Source: Lutispora sp. (GTDB lineage: Bacteria > Bacillota > Clostridia > Lutisporales > Lutisporaceae). From it: a stretch of DNA of 7,686 nucleotides. Positions 1 through 4,485 of the stretch are shown in pieces. The stretch lies in the NCBI GenBank assembly GCA_030834765.1, contig JAUQXG010000370.1, forward strand, positions 1 to 7,686. The letters run 5' to 3'. The notes under the pieces were generated by a model. That model had not been told where the DNA came from. It ran no database searches and worked only from the letters and a program-made list of their open reading frames with translations. Position 1 is the first letter of the stretch; each line of letters begins with the position of its first letter. The position numbers and the translations under genes were made by a program.

Positions 1-141
1 GCATTTGTAAAATACAAGAGCTTTGAGACTGAGAATACTATCGCATATGTGATGGACAGAAAATCCTCTACAGATATAGATTGTTTAGATGATTTTGAAT
101 TGGCGGAATTCTATCTCAGGAATCAACATTTGGAGATATAA
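1..141 (+). CDS. C-terminal end of a probable acylneuraminate-type (CMP-sugar) cytidylyltransferase, partial
   Basis: Only the last 46 codons are inside the window; reading frame 1 is open from the first base to TAA at 139-141. The tail contains AYVMDRKSSTDIDCLDDFELAEF. Its core, MD-x5-DID-x3-DF-x-LAE, matches the usual C-terminus of the NeuA/PseF/LegF family, where the conserved DID-x-x-x-DF segment carries acidic residues near the active site. Family enzymes join CTP to a nonulosonic acid (sialic, pseudaminic or legionaminic) in the cytoplasm to give the CMP-sugar used by glycosyltransferases. The substrate cannot be told from this fragment. It ends 3 nt before the flippase gene, whose ribosome binding site lies inside its last codons, so the two are almost certainly one operon. 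The family call rests on one motif seen by eye. Confidence 0.62.
   Translation, partial: AFVKYKSFETENTIAYVMDRKSSTDIDCLDDFELAEFYLRNQHLEI
132..137 (+). promoter_or_regulatory. Ribosome binding site of the flippase gene, inside the upstream coding region
   Basis: GGAGAT lies 7 nt before ATG 145 and within the last codons of the preceding gene. It supports this start and tight coupling of the two genes. Confidence 0.7.
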
Positions 142-144
142 TTT

Positions 145-1665
145 ATGGAAAAAATAACACTACTTATAATGGGAACAACAATATTGTCAAAGCTATTTGG
201 ATTTGGCAGAGAACTTATTTTAGCATATTTCTATGGGACTTCTAATATAAGTGATGCATATTTAATTTCTACTATCATTCCGGGAGTGATATTCGGTTTT
301 ATTTCTGCGGGAATATCAACTGGCTATATACCAATGTATAGTAAAATTGAACAAGATAATGGAGAAATGGAAGCGAATAGATTTACAAATAATCTTTTTA
401 ATTTATTATTAATAATATGTTCAATAATAATTATGATTAGTTTTTTGTTCGCAGAGCAAATAGTAAGAGTTTTCGCTTTAGGATTTGAAGGAAATACACT
501 TTTACTAACAATAAAGTTTACTAAAATCAGCTTATTTGCAATATACTTCATTGGTTTTGTTTCAATATTTAGTGGCTATCTTCAGCTGAAAGGCAATTAT
601 GTTATCCCTGCTCTTATCGGATTACCACTAAATTTTATTGTTGTTATTTCTATTGCGCTAAGCCAAATGACTAATATAATGGTATTGTCTATAGGTTTTG
701 TTGTCGCAACTTCTGTTCAAATGTTTCTTATGATACCTTTCATAAGAAACAAGGGATATAGGTATGAATTGACATTAAACATTAAAGATAAACATTTGAT
801 AAATATGGTATGTATAGCTCTTCCAGTGATAATCGGAGTATCGTTAAATCAGATAAATGTATTGATTGATAGAACTCTCGCTTCTCAAATAATGATAGGA
901 GGGGTATCTGCGCTTAATTATGCGAATAAACTTAATGGTTTTGTGCAAGGAATATTTGTAATGTCTATAGCTACAGTGCTATTTCCAAAGATATCAAGGA
1001 TGGCTGCTGATAATGATATAAATGGTTTAAAAGATTCTTTAGCTAAATCAATAACAGGAATTAATTTGTCGGTTATGCCAGCAACAGTGGGTATTATGGT
1101 ACTTGCTACTCCAATAGTTTCTATTTTATTTAAACGAGGAGCTTTTGATTTTCAAGCTGTACTAATAACGTCCAATACATTATTTTTTTATTCAATAGGG
1201 ATGGTTGCTATGGGGCTAAGGGAAATACTTTCAAGGGTCTACTATTCCATGGGGGATATGAAAACACCAATGATTAACGCAGTCATAGGTATACTATTAA
1301 ATATTATTTTAAATCTAATTTTATCTATATTCTTAGGAATAGGAGGCCTCGCTTTAGCAACTAGTATAGCTGCAATATTTACCACAGGACTAATGTTCAT
1401 AAGCCTACAAAAAAAAATAGGCTCGTTCGGAATGAAGCAAATATCTATTTCATTCGTAAAAATTCTATTTGCCTCATTGATTATGGGTTTATTAGCTAAA
1501 CTTAGCTTCAACTATCTATCAGCTAATATGTTTAGTCAAAACCTATCGCTCATCATAGCCATTGGAATCGGAATATTAACTTACTTTATAATTATCTACT
1601 TTATGAAGATAGATGATGTGGATGTTATCGTAAGTGCTGTGAAAAAGAAACTAAAAAGAAACTAA
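145..1665 (+). CDS. murJ: MurJ/MviN-family lipid-linked glycan flippase
   Basis: This 506-aa polytopic membrane protein has the length and hydrophobic pattern (about 14 segments) of the MurJ branch of the MOP flippase superfamily. MurJ moves lipid II, or in polysaccharide loci related lipid-linked sugars, across the inner membrane. Family features seen include SKLFGFGRE (R22, the position of an essential Arg in TM1 of E. coli MurJ), NISDAYLIS (D37), ISTGYIPMYSKIE (58-69), VLIDRTLAS (D242, R243) and GGLALATS in the C-terminal half. The E. coli ADRL Arg (R270) appears as K262 in ANKLNGF, and the TM2 RR pair is absent, as expected for a divergent Firmicute member. The ATG follows GGAGAT at 132-137, 7 nt upstream, inside the preceding cytidylyltransferase gene. 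That neighbour makes a role in exporting a surface glycan as plausible as a housekeeping lipid II role. The gene ends in an 11-bp tandem repeat. Confidence 0.88.
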   Translation: MEKITLLIMGTTILSKLFGFGRELILAYFYGTSNISDAYLISTIIPGVIFGFISAGISTGYIPMYSKIEQDNGEMEANRFTNNLFNLLLIICSIIIMISFLFAEQIVRVFALGFEGNTLLLTIKFTKISLFAIYFIGFVSIFSGYLQLKGNYVIPALIGLPLNFIVVISIALSQMTNIMVLSIGFVVATSVQMFLMIPFIRNKGYRYELTLNIKDKHLINMVCIALPVIIGVSLNQINVLIDRTLASQIMIGGVSALNYANKLNGFVQGIFVMSIATVLFPKISRMAADNDINGLKDSLAKSITGINLSVMPATVGIMVLATPIVSILFKRGAFDFQAVLITSNTLFFYSIGMVAMGLREILSRVYYSMGDMKTPMINAVIGILLNIILNLILSIFLGIGGLALATSIAAIFTTGLMFISLQKKIGSFGMKQISISFVKILFASLIMGLLAKLSFNYLSANMFSQNLSLIIAIGIGILTYFIIIYFMKIDDVDVIVSAVKKKLKRN

Positions 1666-1672
1666 AAAGAAG
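1642..1672 (+). repeat. 11-bp tandem repeat across the flippase stop codon
   Basis: The unit aaaaagaaact occurs at 1642-1652 and 1653-1663, followed by a partial third copy at 1664-1672 (aaaaagaag). The TAA stop at 1663-1665 is formed at the junction of copies two and three. Because 11 is not a multiple of 3, gain or loss of a copy would change the last residues (KKKLKRN) of the protein. Confidence 0.8.
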
Positions 1673-1680
1673 CAAAGTAC

Positions 1681-1763
1681 ATGTTTAAGCGTAAAAAACT
1701 AAAAACAATCTTTTCATGCATATAGTTCTACTTTGGATGGAGCTGATATTCTGGAGTGCCTCT
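1681..1763 (+). pseudogene. Remnant of the 5' end of a VanZ-like gene, frameshifted
   Basis: ATG 1681 opens a basic then hydrophobic start, MFKRKKLKTIFSCI, which hits TAG at 1723. If the doubled TA in tgcatatagtt is treated as a 2-nt insertion, the frame continues as VLLWMELIFWSAS. That resembles the first membrane segment of VanZ-like proteins and lines up with VILWMALIFYMSAQ of the intact VanZ-like protein encoded at 4006-4485. After about 1763 the likeness ends, close to the edge of the IS3 remnant, so the rest of the gene was probably lost when that element inserted or was deleted. It begins 15 nt after the flippase stop and has no strong ribosome binding site. The call depends on about 27 residues and is therefore moderate at best. 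Confidence 0.45.
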
Positions 1764-1833
1764 AAAAAGTGGATATCTATATTTATAGTAATTGGAGCTA
1801 TCAACAAAAACTAGACACAAAGTTAAGTAAATT

Positions 1834-2203
1834 TTATGAATTCAACTCCTCAAATTGGGCAGGGAAAAGATACCCAAGAGAGGAATGAATTCTCTTTTTA
1901 TTGTTTTATAAAATGATTCCATTAAGGCGTTATTATAACGCTTATACAGGTCCTTGGAAGAAAATTAATATTTTTCATTAATTTGAAAAAAATTTTTCTG
2001 TTTGCAGTAATACCTTTTTGTTTAAGGGTCTCTGAAATCCTTATTGAACCATACCTACCCTTGTGATCTTCGAGTATCTTCCTAATTTCAATACTTAAAA
2101 CTTCGTTTTCAAGCATTCGATTGGATGGTTTCCTATTTAGATATTCATAAAATCCAGAGTGCGAAATATTTAATGTTTTACAGGCCTTCTTTAAGCCCTT
2201 CAT
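1834..2203 (-). pseudogene. IS3-family transposase OrfB, broken by deletions
   Basis: The N-terminal part (2203 down to about 1940) reads MKGLKKACKTLNISHSGFYEYLNRK and then GRYGSIRISETLKQKGI, the HTH_21 region of IS3 OrfB. The reading then jumps: in another frame 1937-1884 gives YNNALMESFYKTIKREFI, the block holding the catalytic Glu of the DDE integrase core. In a third frame 1887-1834 gives HSSLGYLFPAQFEELNS plus stop, the normal C-terminus. The part carrying both catalytic Asp residues is missing between the first two pieces, and about 30 residues are missing between the last two. The enzyme cannot be active. OrfB overlaps OrfA in an offset that is not the -1 shift used by intact IS3 elements, which suggests another deletion at that junction. 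Confidence 0.8.
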
Positions 2204-2441
2204 TTTCTCGTTTAAGTTTTTTTATTTTGTATTGCGAATTGTAAAGTGCACTTTCATGGCCTGGAAACGTACTTTCCCCATATTCCTCATATATACTTAT
2301 CCAACGGTACAGGCTATTGTAGTGGATAGATAATCCCTTTGCAACTTCTAAAACTAATTTTGCTGTTGCCATCTTAAATTGATGATCATGACTTCCTTTT
2401 TCTCTTGATTTAATGCCCAGTTTATTATAGGATCTCCACAA
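2178..2441 (-). pseudogene. IS3-family transposase OrfA, shortened
   Basis: The open frame of 87 residues contains SLYRWISIYEEYGESTFPG (HTH_8 / transposase_8 type DNA-binding region) and KIKKLKRENEGLKE, the start of the leucine-zipper-like coiled coil of OrfA. The usual continuation of that coiled coil is absent: the frame ends at GL after 2 more codons, where the OrfB N-terminus follows. The helix before the HTH (FKMATAKLVLEVAKGLSIHYN) looks several residues shorter than in relatives, suggesting an in-frame deletion. The first codon at 2441 is TTG with no convincing ribosome binding site, and the true start may be lost. In intact elements OrfA binds the terminal repeats and is fused to OrfB by frameshifting. 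Confidence 0.7.
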
Positions 2442-2487
2442 TTTAGATATATTAAGTATCTATTAATTTAGGGTAAGACCAATTATA

Positions 2488-2629
2488 ATGTACCCAAAAA
2501 ATAAATCATAGGCTATAATTTGAAGCAAAAGTTGTATTAGAAATGATGCAAGGCAAAAAAAGCATTAGTGAGGTTGAAAATAATATATTCCTTGAAATTA
2601 GAAATTTATTATTTTTAGGAAAAAAGTAA
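2488..2629 (+). pseudogene. Scrap of a second IS3-type OrfA, plus strand
   Basis: Bases 2519-2584 encode FEAKVVLEMMQGKKSISEV, close to the usual start of transposase_8 OrfA proteins (FKAKVVLEALKGEKTI-x-E type). An ATG at 2488 with MYPKNKS runs into TAG in a different frame, so the N-terminus is broken. After residue V the frame continues to TAA at 2627-2629 without family likeness (NNIFLEIRNLLFLGKK). It points the opposite way from the IS3 remnant just before it, so it comes from a separate element or a rearrangement. Very short, so moderate confidence. Confidence 0.45.
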
Positions 2630-2712
2630 AGGATGTACTGGTAGGGTACGCATTGAGAAGAATAGATTTGAGAGAAGATTTTCTCGGTTATCTATCAAAA
2701 GTAAGTGATTAA
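2602..2712 (+). other. Unidentified 36-codon open stretch, possible gene tail
   Basis: Between stops, this frame reads KKVKDVLVGYALRR then IDLREDFLGYLSKVSD and TAA at 2710-2712. The composition looks protein-like, but there is no ATG, GTG or TTG start that keeps most of it and I do not recognise a family. It may be the C-terminus of a gene whose 5' part was removed by the neighbouring insertion elements, or chance. Confidence 0.2.
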
Positions 2713-2767
2713 GAATAACTGGCGAGTAACAAGTGCCAGGTGCAGAAGTTTAGAAGTTACTTACAAG

Positions 2768-2783
2768 ACTCTATAGATAGAGT
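2768..2783. repeat. Near-perfect palindrome upstream of the Y1 transposase
   Basis: actctat and atagagt are exact reverse complements separated by the 2 bases ag. The site is 11 nt before the AGGAGG ribosome binding site of the transposase pseudogene. It could be an operator or a chance repeat in AT-rich DNA; its 2-nt spacer makes an RNA hairpin less stable than a DNA-binding dyad. Confidence 0.4.
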
Positions 2784-2809
2784 AAAATTGGGACAGGAGG
2801 TGGGAGAGG

Positions 2810-3286
2810 ATGGCAAGCGATTTGAGGATGGAATAAATTGGTGAGATATATTACGTAATAGCTCGAGGGAATAACAAAGAGTATATATTTAAAGAAGAAC
2901 AGGACAAGGAATATTTTACAAAACTTGTTAAAGAAGCTTTAAAACAGAATTATCAATTGTTTGGCTATAGCCTCATGAACAATCATTACCTTTTTATCAT
3001 ACAAAGATATAATAAAGAGGTACATAAACTAATGCATCAAGTTAATAATACATACAGTAAATATTTTAATTTTAGATATAGAAGAGTAGTCCATGTTTTT
3101 CAGAACAGATATAAGTCTATACTGATTCAGGATGAAAGATACCTATTGTCTCTACTTCGATATATTCATAGGAATCTAGTAAGAGTGGGGATGTGCAAGA
3201 CAGTATCTAATTATAAATGGAATAGTAACTTTTTTTATGAAAATAATAGGAGGACATTTATAAATATTGATGGAAACAGATATTAG
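2810..3286 (+). pseudogene. Y1 (REP-associated, IS200-like) transposase, disrupted
   Basis: AGGAGG at 2795-2800 precedes ATG 2810. The frame reads MASDLRME, a TAA at 2834-2836, then IGEIYYVIARGNN, which is the normal N-terminus of TnpA_REP proteins with the conserved Tyr codon after ME changed to a stop. Further family blocks follow: GYSLMNNHY, VNNTYSKYFN with the presumed catalytic Tyr (codon 82), HVFQNRYKSIL and RYIHRNLVRVGM. The HUH motif, usually NHxHLL, reads NHYLFII: the second metal-binding His is missing, as if one codon had been lost. The frame ends at TAG 3284-3286 soon after FINID, and a helix-turn-helix-like tail follows in another frame. Family members cut single-stranded DNA at hairpin ends; this copy should be inactive. 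Confidence 0.85.
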
Positions 3287-3470
3287 CTCAAGTGAATTTG
3301 AGCTAATAAAAAGTGACTCGGGGCAAAGGAAATTAAGAAGGTTTAAGAGAGAATATATCGAAAAGGCCGTAGAGGTAAATTATACGCAAAAGGAAATGGG
3401 AGAAAACATAAATGTTTCTGATGCAGCGATGAGAGATGTTATTAAAAGAAAAGCAATCAAAGGATTATAA
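3270..3470 (+). pseudogene. Probable frameshifted C-terminal HTH part of the Y1 transposase, or a small HTH protein
   Basis: ATG 3270 opens 66 codons overlapping the end of the Y1 frame by 17 nt. The likely helix-turn-helix is NYTQKEMGENINVSDAAMRDVIKR (residues about 37-60), with the layout turn-Q-K-E-(hydrophobic)-x5-V-S-x3-(hydrophobic) seen in many DNA-binding tails. Y1 transposases of this group often end in such a domain, so a single-base shift near 3265-3280 would explain the split. Alternatively AGGAGG at 3248-3253, 16 nt before the ATG, could drive it as a separate small protein. The segment before the HTH is basic (KLRRFKREYIEK), as expected for nucleic acid contact. Confidence 0.5.
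3281..3308. repeat. Perfect 11-bp inverted repeat with 6-nt loop
   Basis: tattagctcaa (3281-3291) and ttgagctaata (3298-3308) are exact reverse complements around gtgaat. The TAG stop of the Y1 transposase frame lies in the left arm. Neither side carries a T-run, so an intrinsic terminator is unlikely. A recognition hairpin of the IS200/REP type or a structure in the mRNA is possible. Confidence 0.7.
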
Positions 3471-3476
3471 TGCTAT

Positions 3477-3965
3477 ATGAATGAAGCTATTATCATAAAC
3501 AGGTCTCTAGCTATAAACGGCAAAATGAGTTTTGCAGGTGTTTTAGCAGCTTCTATAGTAGCTGGAATACTAGGATTATTAGTATGCTACTATATAGGAT
3601 ACTTCGGAGGCAAGCCAGTATTAGATAAGATCACAGATAAGTTTCCAAGCTCAAGAAAGGTTATTTTTTCTGCAAAGGATACTTTTGATAAATATGATAA
3701 AGTTTCTGTCATGATTGCCAGAGTGTCGCCCTTTGCTCGTACATATATTTGTATACTTGCTGGTATTGCCAGGATAAACATTGTTATATATATACTTTTT
3801 TGATCAATAGGCATATTTGCGTGGAATACCGTGCTTATTTTCCTTGGATATTATTTAGGATTAAACTGGATGCTAGTTGAGCAATTGATGCAGAAATATA
3901 CTTTGTTTATAGGTGCATTAGCCGTAGCATTAGTTGTGATTTATTTTATCAGAAAGAAAAAATGA
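3477..3965 (+). pseudogene. DedA-family membrane protein, 5'-truncated and interrupted by TGA
   Basis: The frame gives SLAINGKMSFAGVLAASIVAG, then YYIGYFGGKP (family YxxGxxGG block), SAKDTFDKYDKVSVMIARVSPFART and ILAGIARINIV, the DedA (SNARE-associated) core with the conserved R-x-SP-x-x-R-T region. DedA proteins are inner-membrane proteins implicated in lipid (undecaprenyl phosphate or phosphatidylethanolamine) transport and envelope homeostasis. A TGA at 3801-3803 interrupts the frame, but likeness resumes at once (SIGIFAWNTVLIFLGYYLG) and runs to a basic tail RKKK and TGA 3963-3965. The first 40 or so residues normally ahead of the NG-K-SF block are missing, and the apparent start ATG 3477 has no ribosome binding site. 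The gene lies just after the Y1 remnant, so loss of the 5' end by rearrangement is likely. Confidence 0.82.
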
Positions 3966-3983
3966 TACTAGATACAAGATATT

Positions 3984-4001
3984 GGAGGCTATTGGATGTG
4001 A
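3984..4001 (+). promoter_or_regulatory. Strong ribosome binding site followed by a start-stop (ATG TGA), ahead of the VanZ-like gene
   Basis: GGAGG at 3984-3988 is 7 nt from ATG 3996, an ideal spacing, but the next codon is TGA (3999-4001). The VanZ-like frame is a different one and has GTG at 4006, only 4 nt after the TGA. Removing T3999 would give ATG GAA TCA GTG in frame, so this is either a one-base insertion or a start-stop element allowing re-initiation at GTG 4006. Confidence 0.5.
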
Positions 4002-4005
4002 ATCA

Positions 4006-4485
4006 GTGAAAAATTATAGAAGTCAAAAGAGTATAAAGGTTTCTTGGCTTATGGTCATTCTTTGGATGGCTCTCATATTTTATATGTCAGCCCAGCCAGC
4101 AGGAATATCCAATGGTATGAGTAAAGGAGCTACTAAGGTTATCATACAGGCCATCAACAGCGTATATCCACTGGATATCGAGACCAATACATTGCAAGAT
4201 TATATTAATCGTTTCAACCATAATGTTAGAAAGCTAGGACACATCACGGAATACCTTATCCTAGGACTCCTTGTAGCCAATGCCTTCAGTAAAAGCGGTA
4301 AAAAAGGTTTTAGGCTGATACTGTATTCATTAATATTTTGTGCAGCTTACGCAGTGTCCGATGAACTGCATCAATACTTTGTCCCAGGGCGAGGCCCAGG
4401 GGTACCTGATGTATTGCTGGATTCACTTGGAGCATTATTTGGGATAGGGATGAAATATAAAGCAATAAGGAAGGTGCATTTATGA
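4006..4485 (+). CDS. VanZ-like family membrane protein
   Basis: From GTG 4006 the protein has 159 aa, typical of the VanZ-like family, with about four membrane segments. Family blocks are FYMSAQPA after TM1 (residues 25-32), RKLGHITEYLILG (75-87, H79 and E82), and AVSDELHQYFVPGRGPGVPD followed by VLLDSLGA (116-143; D119, E120, H122, Q123, R129, D135, D139), all conserved. VanZ itself gives low-level teicoplanin resistance by an unknown mechanism, and most relatives have no proven role. The start is uncertain: TTG 3982 is in frame but has no site upstream, while GGAGG at 3984-3988 is 17 nt from GTG 4006. It follows the dedA pseudogene by about 40 nt and overlaps the LRR gene by ATGA, so it is probably co-translated with it. 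It does not look like part of a vancomycin-resistance cluster. Confidence 0.85.
   Translation: MKNYRSQKSIKVSWLMVILWMALIFYMSAQPAGISNGMSKGATKVIIQAINSVYPLDIETNTLQDYINRFNHNVRKLGHITEYLILGLLVANAFSKSGKKGFRLILYSLIFCAAYAVSDELHQYFVPGRGPGVPDVLLDSLGALFGIGMKYKAIRKVHL

Larger units (their letters stand above)
1793..2441 (-). mobile_element. Decayed IS3-family insertion sequence
   Basis: Pieces of IS3-type OrfA and OrfB lie in order on the minus strand, and their 3' side ends in sequence like an IS3 end. Plus-strand bases from 1793 read tggagctatcaacaaaaact, 22 nt beyond the OrfB stop at 1834-1836. No matching inverted repeat was found on the OrfA side near 2441-2480, so that end appears lost. The remnant is about 650 bp, about half the 1.2-1.5 kb usual for the family, because of internal deletions. 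The exact outer limits are uncertain. Confidence 0.7.
2442..2809. other. Region between the IS3 remnant and the Y1 transposase
   Basis: No intact gene is present. Besides the two coding scraps noted separately, it holds two small inverted repeats ahead of the Y1 transposase. One is ctggc at 2720-2724 with gccag at 2736-2740. The other is the near-palindrome actctatagatagagt at 2768-2783. I see no clear promoter. Confidence 0.5.

Noticed and set aside
324..551. Minus-strand open frame of 75 codons inside the flippase gene
   Set aside because: It is the antisense shadow of a well-supported AT-rich membrane protein gene and has no family motif or ribosome binding site.
1242..1511. Minus-strand open frame of 89 codons inside the flippase gene
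   Set aside because: It overlaps the conserved MurJ C-terminal half and shows no recognisable domain.
1838..1891. Imperfect inverted repeat (gaattcaactcctc with gaggaatgaattc) as a terminator for the flippase gene
   Set aside because: It lies within IS3 OrfB coding sequence with a 25-30-nt loop and no T-run after the stem, and is better explained by the element's own sequence at a deletion junction.
3801..3803. TGA in dedA as a selenocysteine or read-through codon
   Set aside because: The position is not a known Cys/Sec site in DedA proteins, no convincing recoding hairpin follows it, and the gene also lacks its 5' end, so simple decay is more likely.
3590..3814. Minus-strand open frame across the dedA pseudogene
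   Set aside because: The opposite strand shows clear DedA motifs on both sides of the stop; this frame has none.
4006..4485. Vancomycin/teicoplanin resistance gene vanZ
   Set aside because: The protein belongs to the wide VanZ-like family, but no vanH, vanA, vanX, vanY or vanRS genes are nearby, so a resistance call is not supported.
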